64,000 bases of DNA from Streptomyces sp. NA04227 (GTDB lineage: Bacteria > Actinomycetota > Actinomycetes > Streptomycetales > Streptomycetaceae). Position 1 is the stretch's first letter. Each line of letters starts with the position of its first letter. The DNA lies in NCBI RefSeq assembly GCF_013364195.1, contig NZ_CP054918.1:4577001-4641000 (forward strand), given 5' to 3'. Positions 1 through 7,310 of this stretch are shown in pieces. The notes beneath the pieces are model-generated. The model saw nothing but the letters and a program-made list of their open reading frames with translations. It did no database searches and had not been told where the DNA came from. A program made the position numbers and the translations under genes.

Positions 1-388
1 CGTGTGCGGCCGCCCAGTCCGCCGTACCCCGTGCCCCCTCCGGGGCGCCGGAGGAGAGGTTGACGACCGTACGGCCCTTGAGGGCGTCGGCGACCGGGCC
101 GTCTCGCAGAATGCCTTCCACCGCACCGTAGTTGACGACGCAGACCACGGTCAGTTCGCTCGCGGTGACCGCCTCCGCCGCCGATGCCGCGCCCCTCGCG
201 CCGCGTGCGACCAGTTCCCGGTCGCGTCCCGGCGTCCGGTTCCACACCGTGGTCCGCAGCCCGGCATCGAGGAACGCGGAGGCCAGCGCACGGCCCATCG
301 GACCGAGCCCGAGGACGGTCACGCTCCCGGTCCCGGCCTCGATCCCGGTCTGGGATTCGGTTTCGGTTTCGGAGTGCTGCATGGGCAT
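1..388 (-). CDS. NAD(P)-binding dehydrogenase, imine reductase-like (C-terminus cut by window edge)
   Basis: Only about 129 N-terminal residues are in the window. After a short acidic leader the protein shows a Rossmann start with GLGPMG followed by RALASAFLDAG, then WNRTPGRD and, later, TVVNLSSGAPEGAR. This is the pattern of 6-phosphogluconate/3-hydroxyisobutyrate dehydrogenase-type and imine reductase NADPH-binding domains; it should reduce an imine or beta-hydroxyacid with NADPH in the cytoplasm. The catalytic C-terminal helical domain is outside the window, so substrate class cannot be settled. The ATG at 388 has GGGAG 7 nt upstream; a second ATG lies two codons in. It is divergent from the HxlR regulator, which is the likely controller. 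Confidence 0.72.
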   Translation of the reverse strand, partial: MPMQHSETETESQTGIEAGTGSVTVLGLGPMGRALASAFLDAGLRTTVWNRTPGRDRELVARGARGAASAAEAVTASELTVVCVVNYGAVEGILRDGPVADALKGRTVVNLSSGAPEGARGTADWAAAH

Positions 389-472
389 GGTTCAACTCCC
401 GTATGTGGTTGGGCTGTAGGTGAGTGCCGGCGACCGTCCCGAGGATGTCGGCCGTCGGCACTCGCGCCGCAG

Positions 473-503
473 GTGACAAGTGAAGTGCGAACAGTGACAA
501 ATG
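473..503. promoter_or_regulatory. Direct-repeat operator candidate for the HxlR regulator
   Basis: GTGACAAGTG (473-482) and GTGACAAATG (494-503) are near-identical 10-mers whose starts are 21 bp apart, i.e. two helical turns on the same face. A third partial copy (GTGACA) overlaps the regulator's start at 512. They lie in the 123-bp gap between two divergent genes. That HxlR proteins bind repeats between divergent genes is known; that these repeats are the site is inference. Confidence 0.4.
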
Positions 504-511
504 GGGTGTAC

Positions 512-865
512 GTGACACGCAGTCGTGCTCAGGACATGGACGTCTGTGGAGTGACCGCCGCGGTCGCCGTGATCGACGGCAAGTGGAAGACCGGTCTGCT
601 CTGGCGGCTGGAGGACGGTCCGCAGCGTCCCGGTGAACTGCGTCGGCGGATGCCGGGCCTCAGCGAGAAGGTGCTCACCCAGGCACTCCGCGAGATGGAG
701 TCCGATGGACTCGTGCACCGGGAGGTGCACGATGTGCTGCCGCTGAAGACCGAGTACTCACTGACCGACTTCGGCCGTGAACTCGCCGACGCATTGGGCC
801 CGGTGGCGGACTGGGGGCACCGCCGCATGGAGCGGATGGCGGAGGAGCGGCAGTCGGTCTCCTGA
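512..865 (+). CDS. HxlR-family winged-helix transcriptional regulator
   Basis: A 117-residue protein with the full HxlR signature: a single N-terminal Cys (DVCGV), IDGKWKTGLLWRLEDGPQRPGELRR, the recognition region LSEKVLTQALREMESDGLV, and the wing ending TEYSLTDFG, then PVADWG. HxlR proteins are small DNA-binding regulators, often sensing electrophiles or oxidants through the N-terminal Cys. The GTG at 512 has GGGG about 5 nt upstream; GTG at 506 or 494 would add a few residues. It is divergently placed to the imine-reductase-like gene, which it probably regulates. The coding frame stays open to position 2 but the upstream part has no HxlR similarity. Confidence 0.85.
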   Translation: MTRSRAQDMDVCGVTAAVAVIDGKWKTGLLWRLEDGPQRPGELRRRMPGLSEKVLTQALREMESDGLVHREVHDVLPLKTEYSLTDFGRELADALGPVADWGHRRMERMAEERQSVS

Positions 866-1152
866 CCTGGTGTCGTGCCTGCGCCCGGTTCGGGCCCGGT
901 CTGCGCTCGGTCTGCGCCCGGTCCGGTTGTGGCCCGGTCCGGCCCTGGGGTGCCCCGTCCCTCCGTATCTCGCCCTCTGTATCTCGTCCGTCCGTATCTC
1001 GTCCGTCCGTGTCCCGTCCCCCGGGGCCGTCATCAGGTTCTCCCGGCCGCCCGATCACTGCCAAGTACCCACAAAAAAGTGGGTGCTTGGGTGCATGGCA
1101 GGCGGGGCGGCCTCTCGGCGTATTTGGGGAGGGAGGGAAGGGGAGCGCGGGC
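866..1152. other. Intergenic region with degenerate short repeats between convergent genes
   Basis: No gene is seen in these 287 bases. The first part repeats variants of GCGCCCGGTCCGG and the second repeats TATCTCGTCCGTCCG-like units (about 965-1015). No strong hairpin with a T-tract was found. Confidence 0.5.
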
Positions 1153-1923
1153 TCAGGAGGGGCGGAGTTCCGCCAACTCCTCCTGGACGTGGGGAGGTTC
1201 GGTGTTCAGGGGCAGGTTGGCGGTGTCGGCGATGCCGTCGAGTGCGCCGGGTTCGTCGGGCTTGGCCTCCCTGAACAGGGTGGTGAAGTCGGTGGTCGCG
1301 AGGCCGGGCGCGGAGAACAGCTCGAAGGTCTTGCCGAGCGCGGCGTCGTCGAGCAGCGCCTCCACCAGGAGCGGGCCGAGCGCCGCACGGCTGACGAAGT
1401 CCTCGCCCGAGTCGCCCTGTTCTACGCGCAGTTGGGGCGCGGGGCCCTGGCCGCCGTCGAGCCATCCGGGGCGCACGATCGTGTACGGGGCTCCGCTCAG
1501 CCGGACCAGCCGCTCCGACCTGCGCTTCCAGTCCAGGGCGTTTCCGCCGTGGTTGAACGCGTGGTCGCGCCGGGTCACGAGGACCGAGGTCTGGAGCACG
1601 ATCCGGGGGCGCCGATCGCCCAGCGCACGCAGGACGTTGAGGACACCGCCGTAGTCGATCCGCTCGAACGAGTCGGGGCGGGAGTCGTCGTCGGAGCCAT
1701 GGACGAAGATCACCGCGTCGATGTCCCGGACGGCGGCCGTGAGCGTGTCCGGCAGCGTGAGATCACCGACCACGACCTCGGTCCCGGGCAGCGTTCTGCG
1801 CGCATGGGACGCGTTGCGGGCGAGTGCCACCGGCGTGAGGCCGTGCGCGACCGCCGAGGCGACCACGCGCTGTCCCGTGCGGCCGGTGGCGCCGACGACG
1901 AGTACCCGGTCGATGCGGGACAT
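1153..1923 (-). CDS. NmrA/SDR-type NAD(P)-binding oxidoreductase
   Basis: A 256-residue atypical short-chain dehydrogenase. The N-terminus RVLVVGATGRTGQRVVASA is the GxTGxTG nucleotide-binding loop of NAD(P)H-binding NmrA-like proteins, followed by EVVVGDLTLPDTL (adenine-site Asp) and AVIFVHGSDD. There is no classical YxxxK pair; the stretch DWKRRSERLVRLSGAPYTIVRPGWL is typical of the NAD(P)-dependent reductase/NmrA group, which includes reductases and redox sensors. The ATG at 1923 has GGGAG about 9 nt upstream. It is divergent from the XRE/MmyB regulator at 2302; such regulators commonly flank and control SDR genes. The frame continues upstream to 3102 but that extension overlaps the regulator and is not protein-like. 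Confidence 0.8.
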   Translation of the reverse strand: MSRIDRVLVVGATGRTGQRVVASAVAHGLTPVALARNASHARRTLPGTEVVVGDLTLPDTLTAAVRDIDAVIFVHGSDDDSRPDSFERIDYGGVLNVLRALGDRRPRIVLQTSVLVTRRDHAFNHGGNALDWKRRSERLVRLSGAPYTIVRPGWLDGGQGPAPQLRVEQGDSGEDFVSRAALGPLLVEALLDDAALGKTFELFSAPGLATTDFTTLFREAKPDEPGALDGIADTANLPLNTEPPHVQEELAELRPS

Positions 1924-1940
1924 GCGACCCGACTCCCTTC

Positions 1941-1958
1941 CGTACGGTCGTCCGTACG
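1941..1958. promoter_or_regulatory. Inverted repeat upstream of the SDR gene, candidate operator
   Basis: CGTACGG (1941-1947) and CCGTACG (1952-1958) form a perfect 7-bp inverted repeat with a 4-nt spacer, 18 bp upstream of the SDR start codon, where a repressor would block transcription. The divergent XRE/MmyB regulator is the obvious candidate binder, which is inference. Confidence 0.35.
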
Positions 1959-2301
1959 TTTCCGCCCTGCCGCACCGGCCGTTCCGGGCGGGCCGTTCCT
2001 CGGTCATCTCTCGGCTTTCCTCGGCATTCCCAGACGCTGCTGTGCGCCTTTGGCGAGTTGTCGCGCGTAGACGGGTTTCCCGCGCCGGTCGCGGAAATCG
2101 ACCCGAACTCCGACTCCGTGGTCGGCGTTCCCTGTTCCGCATTCCCTGTCCCGTGCAGAACTCTGTGCGCCTTTCCCCGTGTTCGCCACCCTGGCACATG
2201 GGGTGCTCCCCCAGCAGTGGAGACTTCCATCCCGGGGCGCGTTCATCCAGGGATAAAACTCTCCCTCCCAGCGCGCTCGCGTCCGTTCGAGACTGGGTGC
2301 C
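1959..2301. other. Divergent intergenic region upstream of the SDR and XRE genes
   Basis: No gene is supported here. The stretch near 2241-2260 (GGATAAAACTC) is locally AT-rich and lies about 50 bp before the regulator's start, so it is the most promoter-like piece, but no clear -35/-10 pair could be assigned. Confidence 0.35.
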
Positions 2302-3231
2302 ATGACCAGCAGCGCACGCCCCGGCGAGCTCGGGGCCTTCCTCAAGGCCCGCCGGGGCGAGCTGAGTCCCGGCACTGTCGGGCTGCCCGAGACCGGGGGC
2401 CGCCGCCGGGTCAGCGGACTGCGCCGCGAAGAGGTCGCCGCACTCGCCTCGATCAGTACCGACTACTACACGCGCCTCGAACAGGGGCGCATCCCCGCGT
2501 CCGCCGCGGTGTTGACGACGCTCACCCGTGTTCTGCACCTCGACGACGACCAGCGCGCCTGTCTGTTCGCCCTCGCCGGAACGCTCTCGGAGCGGCCCCT
2601 CCGGCGTGCCGTACAGCAGGCCCAGCCCCGGCTGCGGCGCCTGCTCGACGACCTGCGCACCACGCCGGGAATCATTCTCGGCCGCCGGATGGACATTCTC
2701 GCGTGGAATCCGCTCGCGGCCGCACTGGTCACCGACTTCTCCCGCATTCCGGAAAGGCGCCGGAACTATCTCCGGCTGATGTTCACCGCCCCGGAAATGC
2801 GGGAGTTGTATGCCGACTGGGAGAGCGTCGCGCGTATGTGTGTGGCGCAGTTGCGCAGGGCGGCCGCGCGTGATTCCGGCAGTCGGCGGCTTGCCGCTCT
2901 GGTCGGTGAACTCTCGGTCCAGGACGCGGATTTCCGCCGTTGGTGGGCCGCCGATCAGGTCGCGGTGCGCGACGCCGGTACGAAGGTGCTCAGGCACCCG
3001 GTCGCCGGTGAGCTGACCCTCGACTGGGACACCCTCGCCGCCGCGGGCGACAGCGACCAGCAACTGGTCGTGTGGTCGGCCGAACCGGGCTCCCCCTCGC
3101 ACGACGCCCTGCGCATCCTCGCCTCCTGGGCGGGCGCGGCGGCCGCCCCGCTCTCACCCGCGCGCTCGTCCCCGCCCCCACGTCGGCCCCGTCCGCCCTC
3201 ACCCGCCCAGTCACCCAAACATGACCGGTAG
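2302..3231 (+). CDS. XRE-family regulator with MmyB-like ligand-binding domain
   Basis: A 309-residue regulator. Residues 1-85 form a Cro/C1-type helix-turn-helix: LGAFLKARRGEL, RRVSGLRREEVAALASIS, TDYYTRLEQGR. This GLRREEVA...YYTRLEQGR pattern is diagnostic of the actinobacterial MmyB/MltR-like group. The C-terminal domain (about 100-275) has the matching RMDILAWNPLAAALV and FRRWWAADQV motifs of the fatty-acid/ligand-binding PAS-like fold. The tail is Pro/Ser/Ala-rich. The ATG at 2302 has only a weak Shine-Dalgarno. It is divergent from the SDR gene and lies 58 bp upstream of a paralogue in the same orientation, so the pair probably arose by tandem duplication. Confidence 0.9.
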   Translation: MTSSARPGELGAFLKARRGELSPGTVGLPETGGRRRVSGLRREEVAALASISTDYYTRLEQGRIPASAAVLTTLTRVLHLDDDQRACLFALAGTLSERPLRRAVQQAQPRLRRLLDDLRTTPGIILGRRMDILAWNPLAAALVTDFSRIPERRRNYLRLMFTAPEMRELYADWESVARMCVAQLRRAAARDSGSRRLAALVGELSVQDADFRRWWAADQVAVRDAGTKVLRHPVAGELTLDWDTLAAAGDSDQQLVVWSAEPGSPSHDALRILASWAGAAAAPLSPARSSPPPRRPRPPSPAQSPKHDR

Positions 3232-3289
3232 TTGACAGTCTGTTGCCGGAACGGCCACGCCGCGTGCGGGCCGCTGCCACACTGAGCGT

Positions 3290-4156
3290 ATGAGCAGTGG
3301 TACGGGTGGCGACCCGAAGGAACTGGGCACCTTCCTCAAGGCCCGCAGGGCCGCGCTGGATCCCCGGCGGGCGGGGCTGCCCGACACGGGTACCCCGCGG
3401 CGGGTGGCGGGTCTGCGCCGCGAGGAGGTCGCGCTGCTCGCGTCGATCAGTACGGACTACTACACGCGGGTCGAGCAGGGGCGGATGCAGGCTTCCGTGC
3501 CCGTCCTGGAGTCGATCGTCCGGGCGCTGCGGCTCACCGCCGACCAGCGCACGTACCTCTTCCACCTGGCCGGGCGGTCGCCGGACGAGCGGCACACGTA
3601 CCCGGAGCGGACCGTCGCCCCGCACACCCGCAAACTCCTCGACCAGCTGCCCGGATCCCCGGCGGTCGTGCTGTCCGACACCATGGACGTCCTGGCCTGG
3701 AACCGTCTGGCCGCGGCCCTGCTCACCGACTTCGGCCAAGTCCCGGAGGAGAACCGGAACTACGTCTGGCTGCTGTTCAACGACCCTGTGCTGCGCAGCC
3801 GTTACGACGACTGGCCGACCGGCGCCCACGACTGCGTGGCATACCTGCGCATGCACTCCGCACGCCGCCCGGACGAACCGCGGCTGCACGACCTGCTGGC
3901 CCGGATGGCCGACCACGCCGACTTCCAGCGCTGGTGGCACGGGCACGAGGTCGCCACCCAGGGCACCGGCAGCAAGATCTTCCACCACCCGGAGGTCGGG
4001 ACCCTCGCCCTGGACTGGGACACCCTGGCCAGCCCCGGCGTCCCCGACCAGCACGTCGTCATCTGGACCGCCCGGCCCGGCAGCCCCTCGGAGGAAGGTC
4101 TGCGGCGGCTCGCGGCGGCGGACACGGCCCCGGCGGCCGCGCCCCGGGACGCGTAG
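3290..4156 (+). CDS. XRE-family regulator with MmyB-like ligand-binding domain (second paralogue)
   Basis: A 288-residue paralogue of the preceding gene, with the same LGTFLKARRAAL, VAGLRREEVALLASIS and TDYYTRVEQGR helix-turn-helix and the same ligand domain landmarks (TMDVLAWNRLAAALL, FQRWWHGHEVAT, GTLALDWDTL). The DNA-recognition helices are almost identical between the two, but the ligand domains diverge, suggesting overlapping operators and different inducers. The next gene downstream in the same direction is an NAD-dependent epimerase in an ECF41 sigma operon. The ATG at 3290 is preceded by GAGCGT, a weak ribosome site. Confidence 0.9.
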   Translation: MSSGTGGDPKELGTFLKARRAALDPRRAGLPDTGTPRRVAGLRREEVALLASISTDYYTRVEQGRMQASVPVLESIVRALRLTADQRTYLFHLAGRSPDERHTYPERTVAPHTRKLLDQLPGSPAVVLSDTMDVLAWNRLAAALLTDFGQVPEENRNYVWLLFNDPVLRSRYDDWPTGAHDCVAYLRMHSARRPDEPRLHDLLARMADHADFQRWWHGHEVATQGTGSKIFHHPEVGTLALDWDTLASPGVPDQHVVIWTARPGSPSEEGLRRLAAADTAPAAAPRDA

Positions 4157-4229
4157 GACCGCGCACCGCGCACCGCACCTCGCGAACCCGCAGTACCTCT
4201 CACGCGCCCGCGATCAATCCGCTCACCCA

Positions 4230-4256
4230 TGTCACAGTCGCCCGGGCTGTCTCGTC
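4230..4256 (+). promoter_or_regulatory. ECF41-type promoter for the epimerase-sigma operon
   Basis: TGTCACA (4230-4236) is followed by exactly 16 nt and then CGTC (4253-4256), 42 bp before the epimerase start. TGTCACA-N16-CGTC is the promoter consensus reported for ECF41 sigma factors. The operon encodes an ECF41 factor, so autoregulation is the simple reading. Confidence 0.75.
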
Positions 4257-4298
4257 TCGGGGGCGAAGGCTCGACAGGGAAGCGGAAAGGTGCATGTC

Positions 4299-5231
4299 AT
4301 GCGGGTGTTCGTGGCAGGTGGGACCGGAGTTCTGGGGCGGCGTCTGGTGCCGCAACTCGTCGCCGGAGGCCATCGGGTGACGGCTACGACGACGAGCGAG
4401 GCCAAGCTGGGCCTGCTGAGGGAACTGGGCGCGGACGGCGTCGTCATGGACGGGCTCGACGCGATGTCGGTGGGCGAGGCGGTGGCCGCGGCCCGGCCGG
4501 AGGTGATCGTGCACCAGATGACCGCGATCTCCCCGGTCCACGCGGGCAAGCCGGATCTCAAGCATCCGGACCGCTGGTTCGCCACCACCATCCGGCTGCG
4601 CACCGAGGGCACCGACCATCTGCTCGCCGCCGCCGAGGCGACCGGCGTCCCCCATGTCGTCGCGCAGAGCTACGGTTCCTGGAACGGCATCCGCCAGGGC
4701 GGCTGGGTGAAGACCGAGGAGGACCCGTTGGACGCCGAGACGGGCACGGCGGCGCAACCGGGCGCCGACGCGATCCGCCACGTCGAGGACTCGGTCCTCG
4801 AGTTCGGCGGCGCGGTCCTGCGTTACGGCGGGCTCTACGGACCCGGCGCCACCGACGACCAGGTCGAGCTGGTGCGCAAGCGGCAGTTCCCGCTGGTGGG
4901 GGACGCCGCCGGGTACAGCTCGTGGATCCACTTGGACGACGCGGCGCGCGCCACCCTGCTCGCCGTGGAGCAGCGCGCGACGGGCGTGTTCAACATCGTC
5001 GACGACGAACCGGCCCCGGCCGCCGAGTGGTTGCCCCATCTGGCCCGGTGCGCGGGCGCGAAGCCGCCGCGGCGGGTCCCGGTGTGGCTGGCGCGGCTGC
5101 TGGCCGGGGAGATGGCGGTGAAGATGATGACCGAGGGGCGCGGCTTCTCCAACGCCAAGGCCAAGCGGGAACTCGGCTGGGAACTGCGCTACCCGTCCTG
5201 GCGGGAGGGCTTCCGCAGGAGCCTCGCGTGA
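4299..5231 (+). CDS. NAD-dependent epimerase/dehydratase, ECF41-associated
   Basis: A 310-residue extended-SDR protein. It starts RVFVAGGTGVLGRRLVPQLV (GxxGxxG NAD site), has a VIVHQMTAISPV core strand, an extended-SDR YGG...YGPG segment, and SSWIHLDDAARATLLAVE, VFNIVDDEP in the C-terminal part. The active-site Tyr of classical SDRs is replaced by a QSYGSWNG region. ECF41 sigma genes are known to sit beside carboxymuconolactone decarboxylase, oxidoreductase or epimerase (COE) genes, and this is the epimerase type. The ATG at 4299 has AAAGG 8 nt upstream and its stop overlaps the sigma start by GTGA, giving tight translational coupling. Confidence 0.85.
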   Translation: MRVFVAGGTGVLGRRLVPQLVAGGHRVTATTTSEAKLGLLRELGADGVVMDGLDAMSVGEAVAAARPEVIVHQMTAISPVHAGKPDLKHPDRWFATTIRLRTEGTDHLLAAAEATGVPHVVAQSYGSWNGIRQGGWVKTEEDPLDAETGTAAQPGADAIRHVEDSVLEFGGAVLRYGGLYGPGATDDQVELVRKRQFPLVGDAAGYSSWIHLDDAARATLLAVEQRATGVFNIVDDEPAPAAEWLPHLARCAGAKPPRRVPVWLARLLAGEMAVKMMTEGRGFSNAKAKRELGWELRYPSWREGFRRSLA

Positions 5232-6148
5232 ACCGGGCCGAGGAGTTCGAGGAGCTGCGGCCGCTGCTGTTCTCGATCGCCTACCGGATCCTCGGCAGCG
5301 TGAGCGAGGCCGAGGACGCGGTCCAGGAGAGCTGGCTGCGCCTGGAGGCCTCACCGACCCGGCCGGTGTCGACCAAGTCCTTCCTCGCGGCCGTGGTCAC
5401 CCGCGTCTCGATCGACGTCCTGCGCTCGGCCCGTCTGAGACGGGAGCAGTACGTCGGTCCGTGGTTCCCCGAGCCGCTGCTGACCGACCCGTACGAGGAC
5501 CCGGAGCGCTCGGCGGAGCTGGCGGACTCGCTGTCGATGGCGGCGTTGCTGCTGCTCGAGCGGCTGTCCCCGCTGGAGCGCGCGGTCTTCGTCCTGCGCG
5601 AGGTGTTCGGCTTCGGCTTCCCCGAGATCGCCTCGGCGGTGGGGCGGTCGGAGGCGGCGTGCCGTCAGCTCGCGGTACGGGCCCGTCGGCACATGGAGGC
5701 CGGGAGGCCCCGGTTCGAGGCCGACCGGCAGGAGCGCGAGGCACTGGCCGAACGGTTCTTCGGCGCCTTCCGGGAAGGGGACGTCGCGTCACTGCGGGAA
5801 CTGCTCGCGGCCGATGTGCACATGGTCGGCGACGGCGGTGGCAAGGCCCCGCAGTGGGCCCGGGGCATCCACGGCGCCGAGCACGTGGCCCGGGTGCTCG
5901 CCACCACCTTCCCGCAACTCCTCGCGGTCGGCGTCACGATGGCCCCTGTCCGGGTCAACGGCCAGCCGGGCGCGGTCCTCCGCGACCGGGACGGCAGGGT
6001 CATCAACGCCCTCGTCCTGGAGGTGCTCGACGGACGGATCCAGACCATCCGGTCGGTGATCAACCCCGAAAAGCTCGGGCACATGGGCCCGGTCGCGGAC
6101 GCCTGGGCCGTCCGGCGCGAGGTGTTCGCGTCCCTGCACAGGGGCTGA
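5228..6148 (+). CDS. ECF41-family RNA polymerase sigma factor (SigJ-like)
   Basis: A 306-residue extracytoplasmic-function sigma factor. Region 2 reads LFSIAYRILGSVSEAEDAVQESWLRL; region 4 contains LERAVFVLREVFGFGFPEIASAVGRS. Beyond region 4 there is a SnoaL/NTF2-like extension of about 120 residues, with the ECF41 landmarks WFPEPLL in the linker, DGGG (VGDGGGKA) and NPEKLGHM near the C-terminus. In this family the extension replaces a separate anti-sigma factor and tunes activity. No anti-sigma gene is nearby. The GTG start at 5228 overlaps the epimerase stop by 4 bp, and the operon has its own TGTCACA-N16-CGTC promoter. Confidence 0.93.
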   Translation: MNRAEEFEELRPLLFSIAYRILGSVSEAEDAVQESWLRLEASPTRPVSTKSFLAAVVTRVSIDVLRSARLRREQYVGPWFPEPLLTDPYEDPERSAELADSLSMAALLLLERLSPLERAVFVLREVFGFGFPEIASAVGRSEAACRQLAVRARRHMEAGRPRFEADRQEREALAERFFGAFREGDVASLRELLAADVHMVGDGGGKAPQWARGIHGAEHVARVLATTFPQLLAVGVTMAPVRVNGQPGAVLRDRDGRVINALVLEVLDGRIQTIRSVINPEKLGHMGPVADAWAVRREVFASLHRG

Positions 6149-6154
6149 GGCACC

Positions 6155-6181
6155 TGTCACACCCACGACCCGGCCGGTGTC
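6155..6181 (+). promoter_or_regulatory. ECF41-type promoter for the second sigma gene
   Basis: TGTCACA (6155-6161), 16-nt spacer, TGTC (6178-6181): one mismatch to the ECF41 consensus TGTCACA-N16-CGTC. It begins 6 bp after the upstream sigma stop, so the second sigma gene may be activated by itself or by the first sigma factor. Confidence 0.65.
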
Positions 6182-6274
6182 TCCATGCCGAACCGGCACG
6201 TGGGCACGCACGGCACGCACCACACGGACGGCATGCCCGTACCGCACGGACGGCACGTACAAGGAGAGATGACC

Positions 6275-7168
6275 ATGGCGCCACGCCTGACGGAAGGGGA
6301 ACTCCCCGGCGACCCGTTCGTCGCCCATCGCGCACTGCTCTTCACGGTCGCGTACGAGATGCTCGGCTCGGCGGCCGACGCGGAGGACGTGGTGCAGGAG
6401 TCCTGGCTGCGGTGGGCCGATGCCGACCGCACGCAGGTGCGGGACCCGCGCGCGTACCTCGTACGGATCGTCACGCGCCAAGCGCTCAACCGCCTGCGGA
6501 CGGTGGCCCGCCGCCGCGAGGACTACGTGGGCGAATGGCTGCCGGAACCGCTGCTGACCAGCCCCGACGTCGCCGAGGACGTAGAGCTCGCGGAGAGCGT
6601 CTCGATCGCGATGCTGACCGTCCTGGAGACCCTCGGCCCCGCGGAGCGCGCGGTGTTCGTCCTCCGTGAGGTCTTCGAGATGCCGTACCCGGAGATCGCC
6701 GAGGCCCTCGGCAAGACCCAGGCGGCGGTACGGCAGATCGCGCGCCGGGCCCGCGAGCACGTGGCCGCCCGACGGCCGCGGATGCGGGTGACACCTTCCG
6801 AACAACAGGCCGTGGTGGAACGGTTCCTGGCCGCCCTGCGGACCGGACGGCTGGACGAGCTGATGGAGATGATGTCGCCGGACGTCGTCCTCATCGCCGA
6901 CGGGGGCGGCCTCGCCGCCGCCTCCCTGGTCCCCCTGCACGGCACCGACTCGGTCGTACCGCTGCTCGCCCGCGCACACCAAGTGGTCACCGATTTCCGT
7001 ACGGCAGCCGTCTGGCTCAACGGCGAACCCGCGGCCCGCATGGAATTCGACGGCGAACCCAGCACTGTCAGCCTGGAGTTGGAGAACGGCCGCATCGCCC
7101 GCATCTACGTGGTGAGGAACCCGCAGAAGCTGACTCGGCTGGATGAACCGGCGGTGTTGGTGCGGTAG
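6275..7168 (+). CDS. Second ECF41-family RNA polymerase sigma factor
   Basis: A 297-residue paralogue of the gene just upstream, with LLFTVAYEMLGSAADAEDVV in region 2, WLPEPLL linker, PAERAVFVLREVFEMPYPEI in region 4, and the ECF41 extension motifs IADGGGLAA and NPQKLTRLD. The ATG at 6275 has AAGGAG with 8-nt spacing; an alternative ATG at 6269 is too close to that site. The longer frame back to 6185 adds a His-rich leader without family similarity and overlaps the promoter. Two adjacent ECF41 genes sharing one promoter type suggests cross-regulation. It ends before a short tandem repeat. Confidence 0.92.
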   Translation: MAPRLTEGELPGDPFVAHRALLFTVAYEMLGSAADAEDVVQESWLRWADADRTQVRDPRAYLVRIVTRQALNRLRTVARRREDYVGEWLPEPLLTSPDVAEDVELAESVSIAMLTVLETLGPAERAVFVLREVFEMPYPEIAEALGKTQAAVRQIARRAREHVAARRPRMRVTPSEQQAVVERFLAALRTGRLDELMEMMSPDVVLIADGGGLAAASLVPLHGTDSVVPLLARAHQVVTDFRTAAVWLNGEPAARMEFDGEPSTVSLELENGRIARIYVVRNPQKLTRLDEPAVLVR

Positions 7169-7180
7169 GCGGCGGGGCCG

Positions 7181-7210
7181 GGGCGTCGCGGGACGTCGCG
7201 GGACGTCGCG
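7181..7210. repeat. 10-bp tandem repeat after the second ECF41 gene
   Basis: Three back-to-back copies of GGACGTCGCG (the first is GGGCGTCGCG) start 13 bp after the sigma stop codon. Each holds the palindrome GACGTC. Confidence 0.7.
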
Positions 7211-7265
7211 GGGCGGGGCGCTTGCGGGTGCCGGTGAGGCCGGGCGTGATCTGAGCGAGTAGCAA

Positions 7266-7303
7266 GAGGTTGTCTCACGTGGCAAGTCACGTGAGACAAC
7301 CTC
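7266..7303. terminator. Perfect 16-bp hairpin between convergent genes
   Basis: GAGGTTGTCTCACGTG (7266-7281) pairs perfectly with 7288-7303 across a 6-nt GCAAGT loop. It lies 7 bp from the DinB stop and between two convergent genes, so it probably acts as a bidirectional terminator, although it has no T-tract and only moderate GC. Confidence 0.65.
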
Positions 7304-7310
7304 GAAGTCC

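Noticed and set aside
1924..3102. Long 5' extension of the minus-strand SDR frame (649 residues in all)
   Set aside because: It is antisense to the XRE regulator, has no protein-like composition, and the SDR domain starts cleanly at ATG 1923 with a ribosome site.
7266..7303. Terminal inverted repeats of an insertion sequence or MITE
   Set aside because: Only one hairpin, no flanking target duplication and no transposase nearby; kept as terminator-like with a note in the findings.
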